From contig LATX02000195.1 in NCBI GenBank assembly GCA_001466705.2, forward strand, positions 496,001 through 560,000: a stretch of 64,000 nucleotides of DNA. Direction: 5' to 3'. The translations under genes were made by a program, and so were the position numbers. A model generated the notes under the pieces. That model was given only the letters and a program-made list of their open reading frames with translations. It had not been told where the DNA came from and did not search any database. Origin of the DNA: Moniliophthora roreri (lineage: Eukaryota; Basidiomycota; Agaricomycetes; Agaricales; Marasmiaceae). This document shows, piece by piece, positions 9,512-21,376 of the stretch. Position 1 is the first letter of the stretch, and each line of letters begins with the position of its first letter.

Positions 9512-12500
9512 TCAATGCAGATACTTCTCGTTGAGCGCATGAACCTCCTTTGCAAGATACGGCCAACTAAGCGCACTAGACAGCTCATACTTGAGCCGTT
9601 GTTCATCCCCACCGGCTCTTTCCTTTGCAAGCTTGATCTCCCATCCGAGAAGATTATATAACAACCGCATGTTGGGCTGTATCAACACCGACAAACGTCT
9701 TGACCGCACGATCAGATACGCATCAACAAGGGACAAGTTCAGGTGTTTCATCACATAGGCGATCTGCATTACAAATGGAACCATCAGATGCTTGTTATCG
9801 ATTTGAAAAAAAAAAAAAAAAAGGCTATAAAAGCACTCACAGTAACGGTGGCACTGCGCGAAACACCCACCCGACAGTGCACCAACACATGCCCGCCTTC
9901 TTCTCTAGCTTGGTCTATCCAGTCGCAAATCGGCCCCAACTGTGGTTCCAATGTATCTATTCCGTCATCACACACCCCCTGTATGTCAAGAACTTTGATA
10001 CGACCTGCACGTTCTTCGATCCACAACGACCCCTGATTTTTGCTTTGAATAAAGTGGGTTGAAGAGTCGCCATGCCCGAATCGGCCAACATACGCCGATG
10101 GTCCCGAGGCAATATGGTGGGGCGGAATAAGCGCACATTCACCAACGGACACTACATGTGTAATTCCCAAAGCCTGGAGCATGTAGACGTTCGATGCATG
10201 GTTTCTACAAAGAAGAAGAAAAAAAAAAAAAAAAACCAGGTCAGTCAAGCGATCACAAACACAACAACGAACACAAGCAACGCACAGATTCCCAAGGTAC
10301 AAGAATGGCAAGACTCTACTCGGGAAACTTCCGTCGAATCTGGCATCATTGAACCAAGAGTGATGATCTCCTCCGAACAGGCTTGGTAGCCATGGACTCG
10401 TGTTTGCTCTTGGTCGCCTATTTCGCAGCCCATTGCTATTTGGACCAACCACCGCACCACCGCTAGCAACTCCCAAGCTTCCACCGAGTCCAGCTAACGC
10501 AGACGAGGTAGGTGCTGAAGAAGATACCGGAAGCGTTGAGCTTGACCTGGGAACCATCGCCGGATGGTGAGTCGGTTGATTCTCTTCTGCCGGCTCCGAC
10601 GTGATCGATTCAGGCACACCCTGCGGTCGTTGTTGGACGGGCGTGGGTCCAGGAATCGCAATCGGCGACCGGGCAAACGAGACACTTTTCGCCGCAGGCC
10701 GCTGCTTTGGCTGTACCTGATGCCTATGTGAATCCAAACATACCGTCTGTTGCAGCGGTTTTGCTGACCCATTCGCACTTCCGCTGGCGCTCCCGGTACC
10801 CCACCCTGCGGCATATGGGTTGACGTGTGTACCAAAGCCACCAAAGCTTGAGAAGATACCACCACCACCACCACTACTACTAGTTCTAGGTTCTCTTTGC
10901 TTGAGTTCTCTCTCCCTTCTCTCCTTTTCACGCTTCTCCATATCAAGCCTGTCTTTCTCCATCCGCCGCTCATCACGAACAACACCTTCCATGCGCTTCA
11001 AGAAACCCAAATCGGGCTGATAAACAAAGAAGCTCCGTTTTTTCTCGACTTGAAGCTCGAGATATGCTCTGGGCAAGGTAAGCCCTTTGATAGCCATCAA
11101 AAGACACAACGCAGGTACGGATGATTCGGTGTATCCATCGGAGGAATATAGGAGAATTTTGAGCGGGCGCGACCAAGGTTTCTGTTTTGGTAAAAGAGGA
11201 GCAGGCGCAGAACATCGTTGGCCATGGGGGGAAGGTACTGGTACAGGAGAAGTGAAGGATCGTGTGCGCGCAGACTGTGCTGTTGGTGATCCTGGTGGTG
11301 GTGTTCTGGGAGGAGCTGGAGTAGTGTATGCTGGTGAAGGTGAGTGTACTTGGAGTGGGAATGAAGGGAATGAGGGGATGAGGGCGGATACGGAAGACCA
11401 ACGTCTAGAGGAGGAGGATGCTTTTGACGCTTCCGGAGATGCGGCTTGGCCGTTTGCGCCCTGTTCGTTGGTCTCCTCAGCTTCATCAGCGGTCTCTTCG
11501 TCCGATTGCAGAACGAGGCACCGCTGCAGGAATCTGAGGGCTGGCAGAATCTGTGATATTGTCTGGGTTGATCCAGTAGGCGAACTTGGGAATGGTAGAT
11601 GGATAATGGAGTTTTGATGAGGTGGTGGTCGAGGCGGAATCTTGGCTCCTTTCTTATCACTTCCTCGTTGGCGATGGACAAAGTCTCGCCATCTCTCCTC
11701 CAACATCGCCACCTTCTCCTCAACAGCTTTGAAGTGCCCTGCATTCGGGAACGGAGCCATTTCATGACACTCGATGCAAATATCATAACCGAGACCTTCA
11801 TACGGGGAATTGCCTTGCGGGAAGCATGGACGCTGTTGAGCCTTGGCTTTTTGACGAGACTTGAATGACGAACGGTGTGTACTACTGGTCTCCATTTCGT
11901 CTTCGTCGACAATATCCTCCTGCATACCATCCAAATCCTCGGATGCTTCACTCTCATCTTCACCAAATATATTTACGCCAGCAGCTACAGCTCTCTCCCA
12001 ACCTCGAACATCCAACAGACCATGCTTGACATCCTCTCCTCGAACGGGTAAGCCATCGTACCCAATCTCCACAGGCATCGGCACATCATTGACGTTGCCA
12101 AGAAAGACTTGTCCTACAGTAGGATTCCAATAGCTTTTGGTAGTGGACAATTCGACATCCTCGAGGTCGGTATCCATATTAACCGTGGGCGCAGATGAAG
12201 CCGTTGCATCGTAGGATTCACAAACTGCCCGTTCGAAAAAGTCGCCTCCAGGTAACAACTCGACAGGATGGATTTTGGATAAAGGAACATCCTTTGGGAA
12301 TACAGAGATGATTTCCGTAGCCCTTGTCAAATCCCGCATCTCGTCTCTCTCGCGTTGGGCAAAATCAACGGTATTGGGGGGAAAACGAGCGGGCTGCTTC
12401 AAAGTGGGATGAGAAGCATCCTCAATGTCGACGTCCATGCCATCGTTCTGACGAGCTTGGGATTGCTCTACGAGAATAATATCGGATAAGCTCCTCGGCA

Positions 12501-14196
12501 CTTCGCCTTCTCCACAAAGTCGAATGCATAGATGTGTTAAATCACGCTTGATATCTTCGGGGGTTGCATTCAGTACGAAAACATTGTATTGCGGGAGTTC
12601 CCATGGATCTGTACCCCCAGTTGAAGCATCAGCTGAGGTATTTGATATGATAAGCCAGGACAGAACATCATCAATTGCGATCAAGCATACCGGCAGAACA
12701 GCACCCTTCAGCCTCCCTTTGCTTCCTCTTCCTCTCTATCGCCTGCTGGAATCTCCTAGCGAGTCTGAGAGCATTGGGTGACTTTGCAGCTCCGCCGGCA
12801 ACTGGCGAATATACCACGATGTCGGAAATCGTTGCCAGAATGGGCTGTTTTTTATAGAAACGTAATATATGGTTTAGTTCCATCAAACAAAGTCATATGA
12901 GGCCTAGACGTACGACTTGTATCCCAAAATTCCTGAGAGATATGCCATCAGGCACATAGAGAGGTACAAACTCCCATTCCCCATCGTTATCAGGATCGGT
13001 GAAAGTAGTGTGTTGATCAATATCAGTTTCAATACGACGTAAGAGATCACAAGCTCTGAATGTCGAAGCAAGGATAGGAGGAGGCGATCGTGGAGTGGAC
13101 CGTGGAGCTCGTTGGCGTGGAGAACGAGGTGCTCGTCCTTCGCCTCGTGTAGGTACTAGGGGCGGAAGCGGCGTTGGCTCATCCGTTCCGTTAGTTCTGG
13201 TAATAGAATGTTAAGCTCGGGTGATGCAATGAATGAAGATTCAGCTTACTTGACAGGTGACGATAAAGAGTTAAACTCGTATTCGCTCATTGAGGTTATG
13301 GGGGATGACATTGAGGATGAGGGTGCTTCGTCTACGAGGCTATCTGTGCCATAGGATGACGAAAGTGTTGTGCTGGGAGTGTCGGTCGAGCTTTGCTGTT
13401 TGTGATGGGGTGCGGCTAGATCCGTTGTTCTGATAGGTCTTGGGATGGATTGGGATTGAGGACGGTGTTGTACAGGGTGCATATGTTTGGCATCTGCGCC
13501 GACTCCGATAATTTCGACAAGGTCATGGTCGTGTGGGCGGGGGTTGATAGGGTTCTCCACGTCGTCAGACGAGTCGCCAACAGCAATGTCGATTCTGTTA
13601 TTCATATCCATGTCCACGTCCATTCCCATGACACCACCATGGCCAATTCTCATGTTATACATGTCTTCGCTGCCCGATGAGGAACCCGCAACGAATGGGT
13701 CCTGCTGAACCTTTGCAAAGGCATGTTCAGAGAGTGACTCGGATGACGTATCGTCGTCATCTTCGTCGTCGAGATCGTCTTCGTCCGTAAAGTAAGACTC
13801 GCTCAGGTCATCATCGGAGACACCGAAATTCGAGGGGCGGTGAACCAATATTTTGAGATCCTTCTCTGAGTTTTCAAGATCCTCCTCGCATATAACCCAC
13901 ATGAGACCTCGATAATTCGGTAGGCGTACTGCATGGCTCCTTCGACCTGGTTGAGAACGTGGGGTGCCATTCAAGGTCTTTTCACCTTGACTGGCAAAGA
14001 AGAGGTTCTGGGCTTCATTGTCGCCTTCTATACCATGAAGAAAAGGGAATAAGACTGAATCCGGTGCATGAGACAGGAGATGAGAGTGGTGAAGGGCTTC
14101 GAACTGCTTGGAAGACAAAGAGCGAATGTCTGGGGAGCGGTCATCGGGGGTGGGGAGAGACTCTAAGAAGTTGTTGTCGTAATCCAGGCCGTGCAT
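9512..14196 (-). CDS. PPS1: PPS1-type dual-specificity protein phosphatase
   Basis: Exons (minus, 5' to 3'): 14196-13250, 13196-12914, 12844-12691, 12632-10286, 10204-9841, 9763-9512; 1448 residues, all phases consistent. The C-terminal catalytic domain has FLYLGNL, ALGITHVVSVGE and the active-site loop HCRVGVSRSA (Cys nucleophile and Arg of HCx5R). This continues across an intron into IAYVMKHL and the family hallmark SRRLSVLIQPN. An upstream region (KILLYSSDGYTESS) sits where a first phosphatase loop would be but lacks Cys and Arg, which matches the degenerate first domain of fungal PPS1. The N-terminal third is acidic and low-complexity. Yeast PPS1 acts on phospho-Ser/Thr/Tyr and is linked to S-phase control. 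The last two introns contain 16-17 nt T-runs. Confidence 0.88.
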
Positions 14197-16132
14197 GACA
14201 GTGATGGAAGGGTATTTTTGCCGTGCTCGTGGTCGTCGTGGTCGATGAGAAAAGGCTGATGGTCGTCAGGTTGTCGTCGTTGTTCTCGTCGTTGTCGAGG
14301 TCTACCCTTGAGAAAGAGTATAGACAAATATTGATGTCTACTATACAAGTGACAAGTGCCGGAATCTATGCCGGTTTCGGCAAAGAACGCAGAGCTCCAA
14401 AGGGGGATAATGAGATACAGGATCTGGTACCTCGTGTCTCGACCTTTCTCTGCTTGCCCTCAACCTTTTTCCCCTGTGATCCTCGACTTTTATCCCCCCC
14501 CCCTCACCACTCCTTGCTCATCAACCACCATCTTCTCCGACGCAGCCAGATTCCGCAACCCACTCACATCTCTCTCTCTGCGCCTCAAGTACACAAATAT
14601 CACATTCCCACCGATCAAATACCCTATCTTTTTAATTGACAGGTGGAAGCACTTGTCGGAAACATCCTTTCCTTTCGGTGCTTCCATATTCCACGCTCAG
14701 CCGTCCAAGCGTTCTTCTTCCTCCTCCATCATTCACTCTGCGCCGTTGCTTTGGGCTCGTTATCACCTTGATATGACTTTACTTGACCTTTTTGGATATT
14801 ATAGGATTCAACATTCCGGTAAAAGGGTAACTCTCACTGGAGCATGAGCAGGAAATAGAGTGACCCCATGTCGTTCGATTCATTGTCTCTTATGACGGCA
14901 GATCCTCCATCTTCCCATCAGCCAAAAAAAAATGAGCATCAATCTCATATCTCGGTAACCCGTTCATTGAAAGACTTGTCCGCGAACCTGTCATTCAGCA
15001 CTCAGGACCCATCTCGGCCTCAATTCTAGCCTCCGTTCAGGATCATGACTAGAACGCGCCCTTGAATACCTGGACCAGAAAAGTGTCGTTCCATTGCACC
15101 GTCGGCTTCGCTGCAGGGAAAAAGGGGTTTGATCATGGGCCACTGCATCCATAAGCTACACAGCACTTCCTTTTTGTTTACCGTCTCCAAAGATAGCACT
15201 CGTTTCTCGGAACAAATTATGCACTCCACTCCAGCGACGTTAGCAACACTACTACTTCTTCTTCTTGTTTGCTCATTCATCTCAGCTGACAGCCGTCGTG
15301 GAATTTGTTCATTTAACCAAGAGTCCGAGTTCTCAACTCCGATAGGAGAAGCTTGTATCAAGGCGACGTAACAACCTGAAACTTGTCTTATCTATTCCGG
15401 CGCTAGTTATCTACCTAATGTGAACCAATACTATGTGCCTATTCCATATTTGGTTATCGCAGAAAAAGCCTCATCCTCGCCTCATCAACAGCAAATAGCT
15501 CATCTATGACGATTTGGGCTACTTATTAACTTTGGAACCGTATGGCGTGCTACTGCCTTACGCCACTACCCCACTCAAAGGTACTGTAGCCGATCTTCGT
15601 GATAACGGGGACAAGAAGAAAGAAAACCGCACAGCTTGCCGGGCCAAAAACTTCAATCTCAGTCGTGTGATGAGTAGTACTTGAACCAGGATTCATTCTC
15701 TCCATCCCGTATATGTATCACTCCCCCCATCATACACCTTTCCGTCCCAGTTCACAGCGATCTCAATTTTATCCATTAGGACGGGGCAATCTTCGGAAGC
15801 GTTAGCCTTAACCTTTACTGCGGTAAATCGGAACGATCGAGCTCGAACGAACTGCGCACAAATTCATTTTAATTGGCGGGAGACGGAGGCAGGGGCCAGG
15901 CCCCGGCTTTATGTATGATCGAGGAATTTACCCCATCAAGGGTCGGGATAGGTGTGCGGGGTAACGCGCGATCCGTTCGGTAGCCTTTACTTTCAAACTC
16001 AACCATTTACTACCGACTCTGGGGAGTCACGGCTTGATTACACAAAGTTGCGATTATACACGGGTCCGTGGGATGGATGGTATTTTACATACAATATCCG
16101 TAAGTCGTCGTATCTAACCTGAGAGGTAGGTA
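14197..16132. other. Long intergenic region
   Basis: About 1.9 kb between the divergent end of PPS1 and the convergent 3' end of the first BRI3-like gene. The first 450 bp are pyrimidine-rich (a C8 run near 14497) and probably hold the PPS1 promoter. Open frames at 14356-14847 and 15026-15371 are low-complexity, lack domains and overlap on opposite strands. Nothing else is supported. Confidence 0.6.
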
Positions 16133-16502
16133 CTACTTGGCCAGCGTTACACCACACCGGTCGCATTTCTGCTCTGTATCCTTGCTAAAGAATAAAACCA
16201 CGATCAGACCTTGTCTTGTTAAAGAGAAATTAGAAATGAATGGGCTTACAATAAGCATATCAAGCCACAAGGGAAGCACAGGATCGCGGTTATGATTCCG
16301 CAGGGACCGTATTTCGTCGTTGGTTGGTGGATTCCTTGGGCACATTGAGCGAACACTGTTGAATCGAAGGCGTCAGCACGTTTAGTTACCACAAGATGGC
16401 TTGGACTGCCCTATACTCCTCTCCTGCTTGTGCAGCAGTCTGAGGTGGCTGTGGCGGCGTTTGCATTGTGACTGGTTCCTGTGTTTGTGGTTTTTCTGAC
16501 AT
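16133..16502 (-). CDS. BRI3-like small membrane protein (copy 1), splice problem
   Basis: Paralogue of the gene at 16959-17503. Exon 1 starts at 16502 (MSEKPQTQEP..., proline/glutamine-rich), exon 2 is 16355-16250 and exon 3 is 16184-16133. Exons 2 and 3 encode FAQCAQGIHQPTTKYG, one hydrophobic helix (GIITAILCFPCGLICLF) and the tail KCDRCGVTLAK, matching the brain protein I3 family: a cytosolic Pro-rich tail, one or two membrane passes and a C-terminal Cys motif. Exon 2 has the same length (106 nt) and phase as in the paralogue. The only good donor for exon 1 (GTAACT, exon end 16390) is one base out of phase. The gene may be decayed or use a weak donor. Confidence 0.6.
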
Positions 16503-16958
16503 TGTGGATTGTGAAGAGTGAAGGGGTAGAAGAAGTAGATGTGATACTACAGGTACACCTGCCTCTTTATATCTCTTTAATTGGGAGCACTGGTGGATTT
16601 TGAGTCGGGTATCATTGCTTGAGTTGGAGTAATGTGGTGTAAATGACAATGTACTGGGGATATCCATTGCCTTCGCAGGCTATTGGTCAAGACACAGTTC
16701 TCTTAGTATGCTCCACCTGGAGGTCGGTCGGTTCTCACAATGGCCACGCCATTGACGCGCAAATCTTTTCCAAGACTTTGTTGTTCCAGTCCGGTCAAAA
16801 TTCGACACTCAACGTTCAACGTTCATCTCATCGAAAGTCCCAAGATAAATACAGAATAAATACTCATAACGCTCTTGAGCAATGAACGGGGGGGGGCATG
16901 AAGGTGAGTGATACTACATATGCTGCTCAGCTCAGTCTACATCTCCATCTAGTCTAGT
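16503..16958. other. Intergenic region between the BRI3-like genes
   Basis: About 450 bp: promoter of copy 1 and 3' flank of copy 2. No gene or notable repeat seen. Confidence 0.6.
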
Positions 16959-17503
16959 CTATCCTCTAGAAAGTACAACACCACAACGATCGCATTTTGA
17001 TTCCTTATCCAAACTGTAACATTTCACGATTAACACACTTGGACCAAAAAAAAAAAAAAAAAAAAAAACAATGAAAAACGACCCACAATAATGCAAGTAA
17101 CCCGCATGGGAAGCAGACGACAGCGACAATGATACCAAATACCCCATATTTTGTCGAAGGCTGATGTATGCCTTGGGCGCATTGCGCGTAGACTTGAGAT
17201 ATGCATGATTAACATTCTTTGGACTCGGAGGAGCGGTGCGAAGAAGAACTCACGATTGGCTCTGTATTGCTCGGCAACCTGGAGAGTTGACATCGGAACT
17301 TGTTGGGGACCCGGTTGCATTTGTTGATGGTATTGCGGGTCTTGTGGGTACTGTCCTCCTTGTGGATATTGCCCCCCCTGTGGGTATTGCCCTCCCTGCG
17401 GGTATTGTCCTCCCTGTGGAGGTTGCTGGCCTTGTTGGTACTGTGGTGGATAACCACCGGAATGGTCGGAGTCTTTTGCCTGCAAGGGGGCTGGTTGAGA
17501 CAT
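16959..17503 (-). CDS. BRI3-like small membrane protein (copy 2)
   Basis: Exons 17503-17254, 17192-17087 and 17013-16959 give 136 residues with consistent phases. The N-terminal half is a Pro/Gln/Gly-rich cytosolic tail with four QYPQGG-type repeats. A conserved core with YAQCAQGIHQPSTKYG follows, then a hydrophobic segment (GIIVAVVCFPCGLLALF) and the C-terminal Cys tail KCDRCGVVLSRG. This order fits the brain protein I3 family, whose members sit in endosomal or lysosomal membranes in animals; the fungal role is not established. Intron 2 contains a 23-nt T-run. It is tandem with the copy at 16133-16502, and the two probably arose by local duplication. Confidence 0.78.
17335..17425 (-). repeat. 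Coding tandem repeat (QYPQGG units)
   Basis: Four to five units of about 18 bp (GGGTATTGYCCTCCCTG type on the plus strand) inside exon 1 of the BRI3-like gene; each encodes Gln-Tyr-Pro-Gln-Gly-Gly. Copy number is likely variable between strains. Confidence 0.75.
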
Positions 17504-18127
17504 CGCTGGGGTACTTTTTTTTTTGGGGGGGGGGGGGGTGTGAGAGGTGCTTCAGATCGCCCAACTTTGGTACGTTACCATTTTATAATGCGCCGAGTCA
17601 ACTCAGTTGTACGTCTACAACTGTCACGTATTTTGATATCATTCAGGCTCTTACGTTTATGAGAAAGGTTGATATCCGTAGTTAAGCACTTTATGGGAGG
17701 GTAGACTTTGCAGATCTCCAATTGGACCTCAGACAACGCCATCTGATATCAATCTACCTATGCGATATATCAACCTCAGCGTCCCGCACATTCAACGCTA
17801 CACCAAGCTAGAGGCCTTTATTCTCGGTAGGATGTGTAAACTCCTCAAGAGAGTTCAATGTTGCCTATTTTTATCCAAAAGCGATGCAATCATCATGATG
17901 CTTCCTCAGAGTATGCCCTTTCGTATACTTGGGGATCGACGTCTCATTGATGCTCCTTTCTCGGGCTTGTGAGACCGTGCATTCCGTCGCGCAACGTACT
18001 GTGATTGAGCTTTGACGTCGTTGTAAATGCATTGTCGCGGCGTGTTCATGACCATGAGGTTTCGGCCTCGCAGGGCATCTGTACTCGCAGTTTCGCCCTC
18101 GTCTCCTCACTTTCACTTCAACGCTTT
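17504..18127. other. Intergenic region upstream of BRI3-like copy 2
   Basis: Starts with a T10 tract followed by a G-run of about 13 (17514-17537), just upstream of the BRI3-like start codon. The remainder has no supported gene. Confidence 0.55.
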
Positions 18128-19115
18128 ATGTCTATCTCTAGCTCAGCCGCTACCGTCTTGAATACGTCGGTACCCAATACGCAAGACGCGGGTACCATCA
18201 CTTCAATGAGGATCTCAAAGACACTCACAAGTGTTGTCTCATTCCTTGTTGTAGTGATGGCCATACTGTACACTGCGGCTTTTCTTTGGATGTACCGTTG
18301 TTCTCGCGAGCATTCCCGACCGCTAAACAAGAAATCAGGAAAGATGCTCCAACAATACGCTCCTTGTAAGTTTTGCCACCTGACCCTTGATTCCGAAACT
18401 CAGAGTGATATAACTTATTCACTTTTTGTCCAGATGTTTACATGTTTATAGTCTTCAACGCCCTAGCTGAGGTATTTTCTATTTATAATACATACCCCTC
18501 AACAACCAAGGCTGAACTCGTAATCCAAGCTAGGGACTTCAGCTTGGTTGTTAACCCAATATAGGCTGTTCCAAAACTACCCGAATGAACACACATATAC
18601 CAGCGTCAAGCTGCTTTTGTGAGTTTTATTTCTGAACTACTCCCGGTACACGATTGACCTTCAATATTTGATTAGGTTCTCCAACTGCTGGACAGTTCTC
18701 GTTGATGGCGCTTACACCCTTCTCTTCCTTCACCCGTCATGGTCGGGTCATCCTGTATCCTCCGTCGGCGCCCAGTTGATATGGGTGACTATGACCTGGG
18801 TATTTTACGTTGCAGGTGCGGCTCTGCTTAACCATGCGTTACCCCTCTTGTTTCTGCGCGGCATTTGCACCTCGGTTGTGTATTGCTCGCAGTTGCAGGC
18901 ACTTTTTGGTGAGCCTCCGAAAATACACGTTTCCTCTTCATGGGCATGTCTTGATCCCGCGTGCTTTTAGCTCTCACCGTAATTCAAATGTGAGTTATTC
19001 CCTCCATAAAACTGACAGATGGGACCTGACACTTGTCTGTTCAAGACTTGTCTTGACGGGAGGAGGTGTTACCTTGGTTTGGCTTGCCTGGCAGTCTATC
19101 AAAGGCAGCCATTGA
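18128..19115 (+). CDS. Multi-pass membrane protein, partly resolved
   Basis: Exons that agree in phase are 18128-18365 and 18434-18471, then 18676-18908, 18971-18989 and 19019-19115. A middle exon near 18565-18618 joins the second block, but its link to 18471 is out of phase by one and remains unresolved. The first exon encodes a hydrophobic helix (SVVSFLVVVMAILYTAAF). The later exons encode two or three more (QLIWVTMTWVFYVAGAAL; a closing LVWLAWQSIKGSH). The layout resembles small four-helix agaric membrane proteins of the MARVEL type, but I cannot assign it firmly. The upstream exon could instead belong to a separate gene. Confidence 0.5.
18501..18552 (+). repeat. Inverted repeat inside an intron
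   Basis: AACAACCAAGGCTGAA (18501-18516) pairs with TTCAGCTTGGTTGTT (18538-18552), giving a 15-bp stem with one bulged G and a 21-nt loop. It lies in the intron after 18471, just before the unresolved exon junction. Confidence 0.75.
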
Positions 19116-19275
19116 ATCGAGAGCATAAGGATCGGACAGGACATTGGAATCTTCTACCTGAATGTATTATCTATCAGGGTTGTTATACAACAAATACATA
19201 GTGAATATATCTAGTTATCTTATTAGTTATGAATAAGGTTCGATGGAGGCAGCTTGAAGGTCAAATTTACACCTT

Positions 19276-21114
19276 CTAGGCCTCATACATAACAAGGAAG
19301 GACGGCCGTATGGCTTCATTGCAGTATACCACCAATTCATCATAGTTTAAGCTACCTCCTTTCTCCGCAAGGACCTTCCGATACGGTAAGTGATACGGTA
19401 AGTTTTCATTTGCAATTATAGAGGAAGTTCACGTACCGAATCAAATCCTGATGGTGGGGCTGTCAAGGTTGTATTGTCGTGTGTCATCTTACAGCCCTTG
19501 CCAACCACCACTTTGTTCAGAAGGATAGCCTTCATCGGTGATTTCGACGCATTGTGCGAGTAATCATTCGATCTAGACATGCGCGCGCGCGCGATAACGG
19601 CTCAGTATCAATGAAACCGGAGCATGAAAGTGATGCTCACTTGGACGAAGTCGAAGAGGTATAGATACCCTTTCCAAACCTATTACAGGATCAATCATGG
19701 GCTCTCCCGAGATTACGGGAAAAATGAATCGTACCTGCCCCAGCCAGTCTTCTTACCCCACAAGCTGATATCGAAGGAAGTGCGAAGGATACAGCACAAC
19801 GAACACGTTGTAGAAGTGCAGTATTGGGTCTGCCCTTTATCTCCCAAGAGACATTCCCGTCGTGTCCCATGCCATCGACGATTCTCGTTCCCTTCCGAGC
19901 GACCAGCAGTAGCGAATTGTCCACGAGCTTCAACAGATGATCTATAAGAGCCCGGAATGATTAGCGTGTCAATAAAGTGTATGGTTTATGCTCTCACTTG
20001 TAGCTCTCATAGGCTTGAAGTGACGCAGATGTTGCGATCACCTTGTAAACCCGCTTTACCTGCGGGCAAGTAGTACCCGGGTGTCTCCATGATGCTTTAA
20101 ACTGATCCGCAACTACGAGTAACACGATTTCTCAATCTCCGAAGGTTACCAATGCCTTGGAGAGCTAGACTTACCACTCTTGAAGGTGACATGACCTGCG
20201 GGTACCTCCAAAATCATCGGACCTTTCTTCTCGGCATCATCAGAGCAATTCTTCCCGCAAAAATGGGAATTTGCCATCTTCGGTGTCTGAAGACATAGGA
20301 GGCAGAGCGTCTCTGCGAGCCTGAATGGAAGCGCATGTAGTCAACGTGATGCACCGGTTTGGCCCTCAAAACTCACGTCTTGTGCGAAAGTGAGCAGTAT
20401 TCTCCGCAGGTTCCATCAGGGTTCGTGTGCGCTGCTTTCTGACATCCGGGAGCCTGGCAAGTGCCTGTTGGACGTTAGCATCTAATCCAACTAACCCGTG
20501 AAAGGTCCATCGTACTTGGTAAACTTCCCGAAGATGCCGTTTGCCCTGCTGCCGCCTTTTTCGCACAGGCTTTACTGCAGAAAGGATGTCCAGGATACTT
20601 TGGACGAGAGTGACAGAACTAGAGAACAGCGTAAGAGGTCGTATAAGGAAATAGGAAAGATGTACAGACATCACAATCACTGTTGGAGGGATTTCCTCCG
20701 GCTTTGGCTTTGGCACAGCTCTTGGAACAGTAGGGGTGCGTTTTTCGACCGTCATTATACTTGGGCTTCAAATGACAGCTCTATTCATACAATTATCAGT
20801 AGTCGGCAGCCGTGATAAGATGATGTTGTGCCTACCTCGCACAAATTGGATGTAGATGTTGCTGGTGGAGTGGATGCCGTTGACGTATTGGAACTTTGTT
20901 GGGCTTGTGGAGCAGGGCCTGATGGATTGGGAAGATTGGCAAGCGCCGAAGCCAGGAGGCTGGATGCAGTGGAAGCGAGAGGCCCAGAAGATGAGTTCGG
21001 CGCTACGGTAGTAGTAGTTGGCTGGGCTTTCTGTAAGCCTGGATACTGAGTAGCCACAGTATGAAGAAGAGATAAAGCAAAAGGAAGATGAGCAGCGACT
21101 GAAGCGGCACTCAT
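19276..21114 (-). CDS. Zinc-finger PARP-like ADP-ribosyltransferase (G1)
   Basis: Ten exons: 21114-20836, 20780-20670, 20618-20516, 20464-20377, 20320-20175, 20112-19998, 19941-19735, 19679-19641, 19572-19437, 19374-19276; 440 residues, all phases closed. The N-terminus is a Thr/Ser/Pro linker. Four Cys-rich zinc-finger-like modules follow: HPYCSKSC, CDFCHSRPK, CQAPGC...YCSLSH and CLLC...FCGKNC. Next is PMILEVPAGHVTFKS, then the ADP-ribosyltransferase fold with His305 (RWHGT), Tyr356 (GKGIYTS) and Glu421 (NYDELVVY), the H-Y-E triad of PARPs. It transfers ADP-ribose from NAD+ to a target not known here. It is divergent from H1 across 262 bp. An intron holds a (CG)6 run. The start could lie further upstream if a 5' exon exists. 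Confidence 0.88.
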
Positions 21115-21376
21115 GATTGGATTACTCTCCAGGAGTCTGGTAAATGCTTCGAGCAATGATGTCTGAAAAAAAAGATGAGGGAGATGGTGCTTTAGACGGT
21201 TTTTAAATTGCACATGCAGACTCGTCGTGTCCTCGTTCAGAAAACGATGCCTGAAAAACGAGGCTACGGCGTGCGAGTCCGCATGTATACATATGTACAT
21301 TCAAAGTTACACACCTTTTTAGAGCTCCAATTTTCAATCTCCCTTTCTACACGCCTAACGTTCACTCTCTCTCATC
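21115..21376. promoter_or_regulatory. Shared promoter of the divergent PARP-like pair G1/H1
   Basis: 262 bp separate the start codons of the two genes. It contains a T/A-run (TCTGAAAAAAAAGATG) and pyrimidine-rich CTCTCTCATC just before the H1 start. The same arrangement is kept in the second copy (26561-26811). A shared promoter is inferred from geometry only. Confidence 0.5.

Noticed and set aside
14356..14847. 163-codon plus-strand frame
   Set aside because: Pyrimidine-rich low-complexity sequence upstream of PPS1; the translation looks non-protein-like.
19579..19593. CG dinucleotide run as a possible Z-DNA or regulatory element
   Set aside because: Only about six units, inside a G1 intron and absent in G2; likely a simple microsatellite.
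20462..20516. In-frame read-through instead of an intron in G1
   Set aside because: The spliced form restores a Cys motif shared with G2 and J; the read-through has none.
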